The notes under the pieces were generated by a model. It did no database searches and was not told where the DNA came from. It saw only the letters and a program-made list of their open reading frames with translations. This document shows, one piece after another, positions 49,200 to 59,609 of a stretch of DNA of 64,000 nucleotides. Each line of letters starts with the position of its first letter. The first letter of the stretch is position 1. The stretch is from Symbiodinium natans. Lineage: Eukaryota; Sar; Dinophyceae; Suessiales; Symbiodiniaceae. A program made the translations under genes and the position numbers. Location: positions 512,501-576,500 of the forward strand of contig CAJNDS010002173.1 in assembly GCA_905221605.1 (NCBI GenBank), read 5' to 3'.

Positions 49200-49770
49200 G
49201 GGGGGTTTGGGGGGTGAACCCTAAACCCTAAATGAGAATAGTTTGGGTGGTTGGGGTGGGACTACATGCCAACGCAAGCGAGCGGCCCGGGTGCTTTTAG
49301 CACCAGCGAGCTTCCCTTCTATACACCCTAAACCCTAAACCCTAAACCCTAAACCCTAAACCCTAAACCCTAAACCCTAAACTCCCCTCAAAACCAAGTC
49401 CAAGCTCCCAGCATACTTGGGCCCTTTGTCCCCTCGGAGGATGCCCTCCTGCGGCGAGCTACCGGAATCAAGAGTTCGGGACATGCCTGAAACCTGAAAC
49501 CCTAAACCCTAAACCCCAAACCCAAACCCAAACCCTAAACCCTAAACCCTGGACTCTGCCCATTTTCTAAGGTTTATAAAGTTTTAGGTGCAACTCCCAG
49601 CTGAGTTGAGGGCTCTCGGTTTGGGATTCCAATTTGGGGTTGGAAGCAGGACGCTCCTGAAGCCACAAGTGCTGAAGCCTAAACCCCAAACCCTTAACGC
49701 TAAACCCCAAATTTAAACCCTAAACCCTAAACCCTAAACCCGGACCCTTCAGGAAAAGGGGGACCAACGC
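49200..49770. repeat. CCCTAAA arrays and islands
   Basis: CCCTAAA at 49324-49382, 49498-49548 and 49675-49740. The islands between show nothing recognisable. Confidence 0.8.
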
Positions 49771-49775
49771 CAGAA

Positions 49776-49850
49776 TCAGTGTCCTGCGTATTGGTGTTTT
49801 GCGACTTCCTGTAGCATGTAAGGCACACCCAGAAGGTGCCACCACCGCCT
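49776..49850 (-). CDS. Possible terminal exon, unassigned
   Basis: The minus-strand frame reads HLLGVPYMLQEVAKHQYAGH and ends with TGA. It looks coding and would be a C-terminus, but no family is recognised. Confidence 0.35.
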   Translation of the reverse strand, partial: RRWWHLLGVPYMLQEVAKHQYAGH

Positions 49851-50054
49851 CAGTGGGGGGCTGAGGTTGAGATGTGAGGGGGTCGGGGTTGCAGGGCTCA
49901 GGCGGGGCCTAACCGAGCCTTTGAATTCCTTAGCTGATCTAAACAACCCGTAGCCCCAAACCCCCATATTCTACCCTAAACCCTAAATCCTAAACCCTAA
50001 ACCCCAACCCCTAAACCCTAAACCCGAAATATTGAACCCTGAGTGCTAGCACTG

Positions 50055-50145
50055 CCAGGGCGCCCATGGGACCCCTTCCGCCACCACCGCTCGAATCGCA
50101 CTCGCGGCCTCGTGGGGCCACGCGGAAACGCGACTTTGGAAGTGG
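50055..50145 (-). CDS. Possible exon, unassigned
   Basis: Open minus-strand frame VSAWPHEAASAIRAVVAEGV between arrays, with an AG at each side. Function unknown. Confidence 0.35.
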
Positions 50146-50477
50146 AGGGTTGGGTCGAGGGTTTGGGGTTGGGGGTTGAGGGTTGAGGGTTGAAGGTTGA
50201 GGGTTAAGGGTTGAGGGGTTAGGGTTTGGGGTTTAGGGTTCAGGGGTATAGTGGTTGAGGGGTTTGACTGAAAAACTTGCAACGTACTTGAGCCGCGCAG
50301 ACCACGAAAGCTGGAGGACAAGAACAAAACCTAACCCTGGCGCCCTTGTGGGTCCTAACCCCTCAAAACCCTTAACCCCTCAACCCTTGAACACGGACAC
50401 CGGACCTCAAACCCTAAACCCGAAACCCTACACCCTAAACCCTAAACCCTAAACCCTAGACCCTAAACCCGAAACCG

Positions 50478-50595
50478 CACCAAAATTCCCTGAGGCCCCA
50501 CGCATTTGAAGCCCTCGTGCCCCCCGGTCCGCTGGCCGATGCGCTCGCGGCAGACCTTGCAGTGTGCGATCCTGGGCCGGAATTTCCGTTTTTGG
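50478..50595 (-). CDS. Possible exon with Cys/His cluster
   Basis: The minus-strand frame reads RIAHCKVCRERIGQRTGGHE and then GFKCVGPQGIL. The spacing C-x2-C...H...C suggests a small metal-binding domain such as a PARP- or C1-type finger, but this is only pattern resemblance. CCCTAAA units lie on its left. Confidence 0.45.
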
Positions 50596-50919
50596 GGTTG
50601 AAGGGGTAGATTTTGGGCTGGGGGTTTAGGGCTAGGCGGGGCCATAACAGACCCACGGGTTTTCGGCAGTTTAGCTCTGTTGCCCTCAGAATCCCCTGTA
50701 AATACCGATGTTTCCTGGGTTTCGCCCATCACCTCATCCCCACAATTTTTTCCAAAAATTATCCTGCAATTTTGGGCATCCGTAGACTGCACTGGTATTT
50801 GTGGGGTTTTGTGCACTACTTCGCACTTTCGACGTGTCCTAAACTAAGCCCTGTCTTGCTTGCATCCGCTTCTGCCCAGCCCTGGGTCTCAATAATACGT
50901 TTGCTTCACCATAGTTATA

Positions 50920-51190
50920 GAAGAGAGCATCATGGCCCAACCATGATGACGTCCATGGTCTACTCTGTTCTGATGAGAAGAGAGCATCCATGGCCCAAGC
51001 ATGATGACGTCCATGGTCTACATGTTTTCTGCACTGCCATGGCCCAACCATGATGACGTCCATGGTCTTCTCCGTTCTGGGAAGAGAGCATCCAGGGTCC
51101 AAGCATCATGACGTCCATGGTCTATTCTGCTCTGATGAGAAGAGGGCATCCATGGCCCAAGCATGATGACGTCCATGGTTTACATCGTCT
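50920..51190. repeat. Minisatellite, five units of 47-60 bases
   Basis: The core CATGGCCCAACCATGATGAC followed by GTCCATGGTCTAC recurs five times with spacers GAGAAGAGAGCATC. Frames on both strands stay open through it (VHGL and HDDV residues), which does not imply a protein. Confidence 0.9.
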
Positions 51191-51565
51191 AATCCGTTCG
51201 AGAAGGTTAAACCTTCTTCTGGGTAGAAATGGCCGGAAGTTCTTGCTTCTAGGCGCACTGGGGAGCAGAGAGGCGTCATTTCTCAACACTAAAGGCGGTG
51301 ACCTAAGTCCTGCATCTCAGGTTTGCTGGTGGGGCCACAGTTTTGCGCGGGTCTGTTGTGGACCCGCCAGGGTTTAGGGCTAGGGTTTCGGGTTAAGGGT
51401 TCCAGGATTTAGGGATGTAGGACTTAGGGGGCTCAGGGATTTGGGACAAACCTGGGTTTGGGGCTTCGGCTTTTTTGAGGTTTGGCGGGGGAGGCTGGGG
51501 TTTCGGGGAGATGGGCTTAAGCTTCCCTAAGCCAAACCCTAAACCCTAAACCCTAAACCCTAAGC

Positions 51566-51653
51566 CCTACAAATCTCAAGCCCGGGGCACTCGGCGACCT
51601 TCTGGTAGTAGAGCCTGCTTAGGACTTGGGGCGTATAAGAGCCACGCTCGCAC
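51566..51653 (-). CDS. Possible exon, unassigned
   Basis: After a CTTCAAG acceptor the minus strand reads CERGSYTPQVLSRLYYQKVA then ECPGLE, a natural-looking sequence. It may belong with the Cys-cluster exon downstream on the same strand. Confidence 0.4.
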
Positions 51654-51699
51654 CTTGAAGGTGGTTAGGGTGGGAGTAGTGAAGGAGGATCCCGAGGCG

Positions 51700-52720
51700 A
51701 AATCCCGGGCAGGCTCAGTTCGCAGCACCCCTGCGATCGCTTTGCAGAGTTCCGATTCCGAGGGGAGTCTCGCATTTTGAGGGTTTCGGGTTTGGGTTTT
51801 GCGCTCCTATGTCAGCTCCGAGCCCTGCCGGGCACACATCCTCCTTCACATCATCACGGAGACGAAGAGGCGGAGAGAGAACGCACAGGGAGAGGCAGAA
51901 GCAGCAAGGAGGACGGACAAGTGACTGACGGAGGACAAGGTGATGGATGAAGGCATATTGAAACACTCAGCCCTGAAACCGAAGAACGCCGAACACCGAG
52001 GCTCAACCTCCCAGCCAGTCCTGCAACCCCATACTGAAGCGCAGCCCCTAGCCCGGTGAAGCAACACGGCCCAAAGCCCTAAACTCGAAGCCTTGTAGGA
52101 CCTGTGTATATACATACATACAAAGACATGTAGAATAAGGATCTGTTCAGATTTGGGGGAGAGGATTATTTCTACCTCGAGCGCAACTCCCCAGCCTGTG
52201 CTCGTGAACGCCTGGTAGGAGAACGCCCTCCTGCGCCCCCAAACCCGAAAGCCGACAGGGTGGTTAACCTGAGGGTTGCAGCGGGGATGAGGTTTTAGGG
52301 CCCACCTGGGAGGATAAGCATAGAGGTTTCGAGGGGGAGGCGGGGTTTCAGGAGTTTGCCGCGGGACGGGCCGGCTCGAAACCTTTCTGCGCTTCGTGTC
52401 GTTGTGGGAGACTTTAGGGGGCTTTGAGGCTTTGGCGTTTAAAGCTTTGTGCTTTGTTGTTATGGGTTTGGGTCTCAAGGATGTAGGAGTTTAGGCTTTG
52501 AGGACTGTTGGAGGGAATCTGTGTGTGGGGTACTAGGACTTGGGGTACTGCTCAGGTGCTCCAGGATGCGACTTGGCTTCGGAGTGGAGGGTTCAGGATA
52601 TACTTGAAGGTTTCTTGGGATGTTGGGTTCCGGGAACTCAGAGGAATTCAGGGTTTAGAGGGACCAGGATTTAGGCCTTAGGGTTTGGGCCGGTTTGGGG
52701 ATCATGGATCCCACACTTCT
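51700..52720. other. Array-poor stretch, no gene assigned
   Basis: About 1 kb with almost no heptamers. A long minus-strand open frame (51846-52478) is rich in K, P and S without a recognisable domain. Treated as non-coding or unassigned. Confidence 0.45.
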
Positions 52721-52722
52721 GA

Positions 52723-52803
52723 CGGGGCGTCGTCCTCTTCGGTCAGTCGCTCCACGAGCAGCTTCACAAGAAAAAACTCCTCAGACGGGGCGACGCTCCG
52801 AAC
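52723..52803 (-). CDS. Possible exon, unassigned
   Basis: After a TTTCAG acceptor the minus strand reads VRSVAPSEEFFLVKLLVERL then TEEDDAPSE. The composition strongly suggests coding. No family is recognised. Confidence 0.45.
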
Positions 52804-53344
52804 CTGAAACCCTGTTTAGGGCTTAGGGTTTTGAGGCTTAGGGTTTAGGATTTAAGGTCCAGGGTGCAGGGTATCAGGTTCAGGGTGCAGGGGTACCAAT
52901 CCGCTTTCTTCGCCAAGAGTGGTACTGTGCGACACCATGCTCGAAACTGCGTGCTGCAACCTATACCCGACACCCCGAACCCTGAGCACCCTGAAACTCA
53001 AGGACCACCCTACACCTTTTTGATGAGCACAGCCTGGGTTGTCAGCTTGGGTGCAAATGATGATGGGACTGGATTGTCAGCTTCTACTGGGGTGCGAATG
53101 TTAGGTCAGGATTGTCGAGCTGGGCGTGGATGAAAAGTCCGAACTGGCAAATGGCAAGTGATAGGTCCGGAAACTTGGTTGTGCACGATCGGTGTGGCTT
53201 GTCAATTAAGGTGCAAGTACAAAGTGCAGATTATCACATCGGTGCTACAATTGGGCGTGAATGATAGGAAAACTGGAAGGAACCCCAGGCCGAAAATCCT
53301 GCTGCACACCTTAGGGAGTTCGGGCTGACTGCAGGGCCAAGCAG

Positions 53345-53432
53345 CCGCGTTCATGCACGCCACCACGAGCGTGAAGCAGAACGCGTCGGTGGGAGTCTCG
53401 TCCGCCCAGGTGAGCACCTCAACGGGAACCAT
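53345..53432 (-). CDS. Possible exon, unassigned
   Basis: The minus-strand frame reads MVPVEVLTWADETPTDAFCF then TLVVACMNAAAW, partly hydrophobic. The opposite strand is open as well. Uncertain. Confidence 0.35.
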
Positions 53433-53642
53433 TTTCGTAAACCCTCATATCAAGAGGTCACCTATGGTAACTGGATCCAGATTTGATCTCTGCATCGCGG
53501 GCTTTGGTGTCGAAAGTATGGGCCCTTGCCTTCGTGAAGTCCAAGGCTCGACAGTCAGGGGGGTTTAGGATTTGGGGTTGCGGATTCCGGGTTTAGGGCT
53601 GGCTTGGGGTTACCTTGGGCGTCAATTACCCCCCGTTCAGGG

Positions 53643-53747
53643 TGAGAGAGAGAGAGAGAGCAGAGAGAGAGAGAGAGAGAGAGAAATCAAGTATGACGTG
53701 CATGAGACGAGAAGAGGGTGAGGGAGGGAGAGGGAGAGGGAGAGAAA

Positions 53748-53782
<35 letters not shown>

Positions 53783-53805
53783 CAGAGAGAGAGAGAGTTG
53801 GGAGT
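53643..53805. repeat. GA-rich purine tract
   Basis: (GA)n and GAGGGA runs broken by a short unique piece at 53680-53715. The R/E-rich plus and S/L-rich minus frames are translations of it. Confidence 0.95.
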
Positions 53806-54159
53806 TCGAAGTTCACAAAATTTAGGGTCCCTTTTGGAGCATGGCCTGAATGCCGGCATAGACGGACTGCACGGTGATACCTGGAATTCAGCGGCTTCAT
53901 GTCCGCAGAGGCTCCGAAAAGCCATGGAGCCTTACACTTGGGGACTTAGGGTACCCGGATCCCCCAGCTGCAACCCTAAACCCCCAAACCTGAAGCAACA
54001 CTAGACAACAAACAGCATCCTGTTCCTATGCGAGCCTCTGCCCGCATATTCAAGGGAGGCCTAGCTGGGGGTTTAAGGCTCCAAACATCTGGCCCAAGCA
54101 TCTGGCTCTTGCTGGGGTGCGGTCCGTCCGCCGGCTCATGCACTGCAATGGCTTTCACG

Positions 54160-54253
54160 CGGTTTAGGGTTTAGGGTTTAGGGTTTAGGGTTTAGGGTTT
54201 AGGGTTTAGGGTTTAGGGTTTAGGGTTTAGGGTTTAGGGTTTAGGGTTTAGGG
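54160..54253 (+). repeat. TTTAGGG array
   Basis: Thirteen near-perfect units in an otherwise unique 1.7 kb region. Confidence 0.95.
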
Positions 54254-54513
54254 AAGGCAGTGATCATGATGGTGCTCAAGCCCATCCCTTCGACAATGAC
54301 AATGCTCTTCAAGGAGGATTGGGAGAGCACTCCGAGTGTCTCGATCCGGCACACTCCCCAGAGCTCCCAAGATCGCAAACACCCGGCTCTATAAGCCGAA
54401 AAACAGGCCCCGAAGCCTGCGACTCGTTTGCCATCGCATGCAACACTGCCTCTGTCCGGACAGCGTCCTTAATTACAGCGCATTTTCGGTGCAAGCTCGG
54501 GGTGGCCAGGGCC

Positions 54514-54843
54514 CTAGGCGATTGCTCCTACGTGCTTCTGCAAAGCTCCATGCCACTCATCACCCCTCCTGACGCACAGGATGTTCGCCCATGGGATCGG
54601 GCTGTGGGTGCTCTCATCCTGCATGGTCCAGCAGCCCGTGATCGTTCCCTGCCCAGAACAGTCCAGGTCATAGTCCTCCAAGCCCTCAGCGACTGAGAGG
54701 AGCGAGGTTCGGCTCCAGGGTGAACCGGTCAGGTCCTGGTGTACCTCGAAGAACAGCAGCCGCAAAGTCTTCAACGCCTTGGCGGCGCCGGCCAGCACCA
54801 GGGGATCGTGGCCCTCCGTTGGCATCCACCGGGCGGGTGTCAT
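54514..54843 (-). CDS. FkbM-type methyltransferase-like C-terminal piece
   Basis: The minus-strand frame contains EGHDPLVLAGAAKALKTLRL, LLFFEVHQDLTGSPWS and PIPWANILCVRRGDEW. This matches the end of FkbM-like proteins ('DTEGHDPLVLAGA...FEY...W.N..C..R'), S-adenosylmethionine-dependent methyltransferases that are numerous in dinoflagellates. The N-terminal cofactor-binding half is not visible. Upstream (54850-55230) all minus-strand frames are open but shift, so the gene is spliced, partial or broken. Family from memory, not aligned. Confidence 0.55.
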   Translation of the reverse strand: MTPARWMPTEGHDPLVLAGAAKALKTLRLLFFEVHQDLTGSPWSRTSLLSVAEGLEDYDLDCSGQGTITGCWTMQDESTHSPIPWANILCVRRGDEWHGALQKHVGAIA

Positions 54844-54849
54844 GTGCCA

Positions 54850-55250
54850 GATGCGCTACCCAGTCGTCCTCTTGCGGGCAGTTCGTGGTCATTTCAAGGC
54901 TGCGAAAAGGCACTGCAAGACATCCCCGCGGCCCCAAGTAGTCACTTCGGACAAAGAGGGCCATACAGTCCAGCACAACATGGCAATGGCCAGCAGGACG
55001 AGTGTCCAGAGCTTCCCGCACATTGTGAAGAATGGCTGCACAGACCAAGTCTCCTTCTCCACCACCAAACTAAACATGCTTGGCATCGCGAGGGCCGCGG
55101 ACATGCGGAGCTCGAGATTGCTTGAGCTGCAAATGCTGCTTCGGGCGACATGCCCCAGAAAGTCTCGATGCATCCCGACTGACCCTAAGCCCGGAATCCT
55201 ACAGCCGCCGTCGACCAAAGATCGCACGTCTTCAAGCGCTCAACAACCCG
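54850..55250 (-). other. Unique coding-like island upstream of the FkbM-like piece
   Basis: No stop codons occur over long stretches in two minus-strand frames, for example FRSLEMTTNCPQEDDWVAHL leading toward the FkbM-like frame one base out of phase. A frameshift or a tiny intron would be needed. Plus-strand frames are also open. Confidence 0.4.
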
Positions 55251-55254
55251 CCAA

Positions 55255-55380
55255 AAACCCTAAACCCTAAACCCTTACCCCTAAGACCTAAACCCTAAAC
55301 CCTAAGCCCTGAACCCTAGCCGCTAAACCCTAAACCCTAAACCCTAAGCCCTAAGCCCTAAGCCCTAAGCCCTGAACCCC
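55255..55380 (-). repeat. CCCTAAA array ending in CCCTAAG units
   Basis: CCCTAAA variants followed by five CCCTAAG units. Confidence 0.95.
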
Positions 55381-55389
55381 TGGACCGGC

Positions 55390-55497
55390 CTACGAAGCAG
55401 ATGGCCAGAACCTGAGAAGGGCTTGGGACGTCAGGGGGTGGAGGGTACCGTTTCTTCCCCAGCCACTTGTATGGGCAGCCTGGTCTGGCGTTTGGGG
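55390..55497 (-). CDS. Possible exon, unassigned
   Basis: The minus-strand frame reads CPYKWLGKKRYPPPPDVPSP then SQVLAICFVG. It is 5' of the FkbM-like piece and might be part of the same gene. Confidence 0.35.
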   Translation of the reverse strand, partial: PQTPDQAAHTSGWGRNGTLHPLTSQALLRFWPSAS

Positions 55498-55612
55498 GTT
55501 TAGGGTTTAGGGTTTAGGGTTTAGGGTTTAGGGTTTAGGGTCTAGGGTTTAGGGTTTAGGGTTTAGGGTTTAGGGTTAGGGATTAGGGTTTAGGGTTTAG
55601 GGTTTAGGGTTT
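55497..55612 (+). repeat. TTTAGGG array
   Basis: About 16 units. Neighbouring short arrays lie at 55735-55770 and 56065-56130. Confidence 0.95.
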
Positions 55613-56199
55613 TGGGGGCTGGGAGGCGGGGCTTGAGCATCCTAGTTCCCAAGAAAACCAGGCTTTGTCAAGCCCTGTTTCGCACAGAACCCTTCTGGCT
55701 TGTTCTTGCTTAGCACCTCCCCAGAACCATCCCCCCTAAACCCTAAACCCTTAACCCTAAACCCTGAAAGCTAGACCCCATACCCTACTTACACCGACGA
55801 CCCCAACCCAAAATAAGCCCATGAGCCCAGCACCCTGCGCCTAGACTCCCCTCTCTAAACAGACCAGCATTCAGAAGCCCAAGAGCACACAGAGTTTGGG
55901 AGGGAGGGGAGGTTAGGGAGGTTTAGGGTTGGAGGTTTAAGGTACAGGGCTGAAGGCCGAAATGCAAGGACACGGCACCATAACAGGGACCCGCAAGCGA
56001 GAATAGTCTCAATTCCTCAGGTCGCGGCCACGTTTCGCTTCCAGCTGTGAGCCTTTCTGGTGGGTTGAGGGCTTAGGGTTCAGGGTTTAGGGTTTAGGGC
56101 TTGGGGTTTAGGGTTTTGGGCTGGATATTCGGGGGTTGCCGTAAGACGGCCCGGGTTTTGATGTCAAAGAGGTTGGGTTTCGCCATCGTGAAATGGAAG

Positions 56200-56310
56200 C
56201 AAGATCTCCAACTACCCGGCAACCCTGCACAGGGCCTCCCGTGTGGCGACAGCAGCACGCTGGCGCTCCAGTTCTGCAAGGTTTTGGACTGCACCTGAGC
56301 AGTCGGAATC
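56200..56310 (-). CDS. Possible exon, coiled-coil-like
   Basis: The minus-strand frame reads QNLAELERQRAAVATREALC, a heptad-like helix. The next frame downstream offers MAKPNLFDIKTRAVL. No family is recognised. Confidence 0.35.
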
Positions 56311-56694
56311 CCAGCAGTTCGGGTGGGAAAATCCCTGCCATGTACTACTGCACAAAAAAAAGGCATCCCAAAACACACTAGAAACAGAGCATACGATAAC
56401 AGACGGCACTTGAATAGACGATCTTACACCATGCCTGGGGTCTTGGTCTTCGACCCTGTGAGCGCCCTGAGGGTGATGTTATCAAGTGTGCTGCCAGCCC
56501 GAGGAAGGGCCGTATAGAATCCTTGCGATGCTTTTCGGGCTTAGGCTTTGGCAGAATAGGGCAGGGTTTAGGGTTCACAGTGCAGGGCTTCGGATGTCAG
56601 AGTTTGGGATTTAGGGTTGAGGGTTTAGGGTTTAGGGCTTAGGGTTTAGGGTTTAGGGTTTAGGGTTTAGGTCCTAAGGTGGGGGACCCTCCGT

Positions 56695-56785
56695 CATCTG
56701 CGAAGCGCTAGTGAAGCTTCCGGACACGGACACGGCGGCTTCGTTGTTGGGGAGCTGCTGATCCTGGCCGGACTCCCGATGTGGG
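56695..56785 (-). CDS. Possible exon, unassigned
   Basis: The minus-strand frame reads GQDQQLPNNEAAVSVSGSFT, polar and low complexity. It lies between TTTAGGG arrays at 56600-56670 and 56785-56925. The plus strand is also open. Confidence 0.3.
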
Positions 56786-56925
56786 GTTTAGGTTTTAGGG
56801 TTTAGGGTGGAGGGTTTAGGGTTTAGGGTTTAGGGTTTAGGGTTTAGGGTTTAGGGTTTAGGGTTTAGGGTTTAGGGTTTAGGGTTTAGGGTTAGGGTTT
56901 AAGGTTTAGGGTTTAAGGAGAAATC
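56785..56925 (+). repeat. TTTAGGG array
   Basis: About 19 units. Similar arrays follow at 57378-57475 (G-strand) and 57690-57815 (CCCTAAA). Confidence 0.95.
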
Positions 56926-56939
56926 ATCGGGGTCTTTGC

Positions 56940-57025
56940 ATGCCCTCAACCACCGCACCAAACGGTCGTTTCGGTGGTGGAACCCTTGGCTTTGGGAGAG
57001 CGACGGGGAGATGTGCCAGCAGTAA
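56940..57025 (-). CDS. Possible exon, unassigned
   Basis: The minus-strand frame reads FHHRNDRLVRWLRACKDPDD. The 'LVRWLRAC' stretch recalls the N-terminal part of CRAL-TRIO domains, but that alone is too short for an assignment. Confidence 0.35.
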
Positions 57026-57149
57026 GGGCCCCCTAAACCCTAAACCCTAAACCCTACACCCTAAACCCAAAACCCTAGACCCCAAACCCTGGAGTTCAAG
57101 GGTGAGGGTTTAAGAGTCTGGGGCTTAGAGCTTAGGCTTAGGCCTTTTG

Positions 57150-57245
57150 TCGTCTCAGAGTCTTAATTGGAGTGAACCGCAAGCACTCCCCGCGCGCCCT
57201 GGCGGGCTGCGCGTCGCAGCAGGCGCAGCTCCAGACGCCTCCCAC
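57150..57245 (-). CDS. Possible exon, Cys-rich
   Basis: The minus-strand frame reads VWSCACCDAQPARARGECLR. W-x-C-x2-C recalls zinc-ribbon/RanBP2-type fingers, but the second cysteine pair is not seen. Confidence 0.35.
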
Positions 57246-57377
57246 CCTAAACCCTAAACCCTAAACCCTAAACCCTAAACCAGCTTCGGCACTTTGGGCT
57301 GAAGGCTCTGGGGCTGCGAGAGTTTTTGTGAGGAGGCTCCGACTTCCCGAAGCCTTATAAGCCCAAAAAGGCAAAAA

Positions 57378-57815
57378 GGGTTTAGGGTTTAGGGTTTAGG
57401 GTTTAGGGTTTAGGGTTTAGGGTTTAGGGTTTAGGGTTTAGGGTTTAGGGTTTAGGGTTTAGGGTTTAGGGTTTGGTTTCAGGTTTTGGGGTTTAGTTTA
57501 GAGTTTCAGGTTTAGGGTGTAGTAAACCTTCGACCTTAAACCCCGAACCCCGAAAATCGTCGCCCACCTAGCGGGAGGTCGCGTCACACATCATTCGGGG
57601 TTTAGGCTCTAGGTGTTGGGGCCTTATCAGGCTTAGGGGTTTAGGATCACAAGCTGGTGCTCCCTACTGTCCCTTCTCTGTCCCCAGAGACCCTAAACCC
57701 CTAAACCCTAAACCCTACACCCAAAACCCTACACCCTACACCCTAAACCCTAAACCCTAAACCCTAAACCCTAAACCCTAAACCCTAAACCCTAAACCCT
57801 AAACCCTAAACCCTA
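57378..57815. repeat. Opposed heptamer arrays
   Basis: TTTAGGG (57378-57475, then degenerate to 57535) and CCCTAAA (57690-57815) around a unique gap. Confidence 0.95.
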
Positions 57816-57854
57816 CCTGCAAACCCAAATCATCCAACAGCCGTCATTTTTCCG

Positions 57855-57960
57855 CTTACTGGGCTCTTGGTGCCTCGCCTAGGCCCATCTTCACGGCGAG
57901 AGCGAAGCCAACGGCCAGAAGCACGCCGCGGAGGATGCAGAGCAGCATCACCTCCCGCGA
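57855..57960 (-). CDS. Possible exon with membrane helix
   Basis: The minus-strand frame reads EVMLLCILRGVLLAVGFALA then VKMGLGEAP, a clear hydrophobic helix. Together with the island at 58.4 kb it suggests a multi-pass membrane protein on the minus strand. Family unknown. Confidence 0.45.
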
Positions 57961-58080
57961 TAAGATACACTAGTATACTCAAGTATATTCTAGAACACCT
58001 TCTAGTAGCTCTTGTTGCAGTATCTTATGGTATGGCATAATATTCTAAGGTACATTGTAGCAGGAAAACATAACACAAGA
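57960..58080. other. AT-rich palindromic-looking segment
   Basis: ACTAGTATACTCAAGTATAT and CTAGAACACCTTCTAG contain several short inverted repeats. It is between two membrane-exon islands and could be the remnant of a small element. Confidence 0.4.
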
Positions 58081-58401
58081 CTTGGGGCCGATTCTGCTCT
58101 AGGGCAAGAGAGATGCATAATCAATAGAAGTGGGCCTCAACCCTCATAACTCCTACACCCCAAAACTTAAACCCTAACCCTAAATTGGGCCTGAAACCTA
58201 CCATGTACTCTTGTGCTGATTTTCATAAACCCCCAAATACACAACCTCAGGCCCCGCCCCCCTCCGCCCTTTGTTTCCGCGCAACTACAACAACCCAAAG
58301 GAGCTTGGGGTTTGACCCTGAACCGTAAACCCTCAACCCTCAACTCTAACCCTAAACCCTCAACCCTCAACCCTAAACCCTAAACCCTAAACCCTAAACC
58401 T

Positions 58402-58495
58402 CAGTCAAGGCCTCCTTGCGCCCTGCGGCAAAAAGAACCAGCGAGGCGCCCACATCTGCGGCCAGCAAGGCCCCCAGTGCCAGGCAGAGGCCGCG
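58402..58495 (-). CDS. Possible exon with membrane helix
   Basis: The minus-strand frame reads RGLCLALGALLAADVGASLV then LFAAGRKEALT. Hydrophobic and open; probably the same gene as the 57.9 kb island. Confidence 0.45.
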
Positions 58496-58519
58496 CTGGA
58501 AAGGAAGGAGAAGACGTCG

Positions 58520-59415
58520 AGGGTTTGGGGCATTTGGGGTTTTGGGGTTTAGGGTTTAGGGTTTAGGGTTTGAGATTTAGGATGTAGGGTTTCGGGGGTT
58601 TCCGAGGTCCAGGGGTTTTCGGGCTTTTGGGGGTTTTGCTTTGGGCATTCGAGTTTTGAGGATTGCGAAGTGTTTTGGCCTCAGGGTGTTGGGACTGCGG
58701 GCTGCGGGGGTTTTTGGATGCTCGGGCTTCTGGGCTTTTGGGGCTTTGGGTTTCGGAAGCTTGGGACCCTACACCCTTCAGAATTAACCCCAAGCCCTTG
58801 ATGGAGGGTTTTTGCAGAGGGCGGCTGGGTTTCAGGTTTCGGGCTTTGGTGTAGTTCAGGGTTTGGGGTTTTGGTAAGGGCTTCAGTTGTGCTCCTTTGG
58901 TTCATAAGCGTCGTGATTGCGGGCTCTAGGTTTTGAAGGACCCGGTGAGGGGTTCTAGACGTCGGTCGGTGGGGTGGGGAGGTTGGGGGTCGTGGTGGGC
59001 AAAGGGGTCGGGGAAAGGGGGGGTGTGGAGTGGACGCTTGAGGGCCGTTCTAAAACAGGGCTTGGGGCTTAGGGCTTAGGGCTTAGGGTTTAGGGTTTAG
59101 GGTTTAGGGTTTAGGGTTTAGGGTTTACGGTTTAGGGTCCCATGGTTGTACATATCTCGGTTTTGGGATCACCTCAAAATCCTGGTACGGCCTGTCGCAG
59201 GCAGAAGCGGCACGTGGCTGTGCCTGTGGATGATGCGAGGTTGGGTTTCAGGTTTGGGTTAGTTTACGTTAGTTCCAGGCAAAGTGCCTGGGGCTTCTTT
59301 ACCCCTCAAACCCCTAGGCATGGGCCCGCAGCAGCCGCCGAAGCGGGTGATCCTGGGTCTACGCCGGGGGGGAGGGGGGGCCTGTAGGTCCTGGGTGCTA
59401 TTCTGCACACTGGAT
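58520..59415. repeat. G-rich degenerate repeats
   Basis: TTTAGGG/TTTGGGG at 58520-58600 and 59060-59137, with G-rich irregular text at 58600-58760 and 58930-59035. No gene seen; frames here read P/K/N or G/L/W repeat residues. Confidence 0.75.
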
Positions 59416-59424
59416 CCTTAGGGT

Positions 59425-59545
59425 TCCAGCCACCCATGAACGGCTCCCAAAGCCCATCAAGCCTAAACACACGTCAGACCTGGCCTGCATTCTCTTCGGA
59501 CTCGGGCGTCAGGAGCTGAACTGTCCTGGAATCGAAGCTCTCATG
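59425..59545 (-). CDS. Possible exon, unassigned
   Basis: The minus-strand frame reads SHESFDSRTVQLLTPESEEN, polar and coding-like. No family is recognised. Confidence 0.35.
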
Positions 59546-59609
59546 AGAACAGGGATTTAGGGTTTAGGGTTTAGGGTTTAGGGTTTAGGGTTTTGCGTCC
59601 TCATTTCAA

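Noticed and set aside
53615-54004. R/E-rich plus-strand frame and S/L-rich minus-strand frames
   Set aside because: They read through a (GA)n tract, with no independent coding signal.
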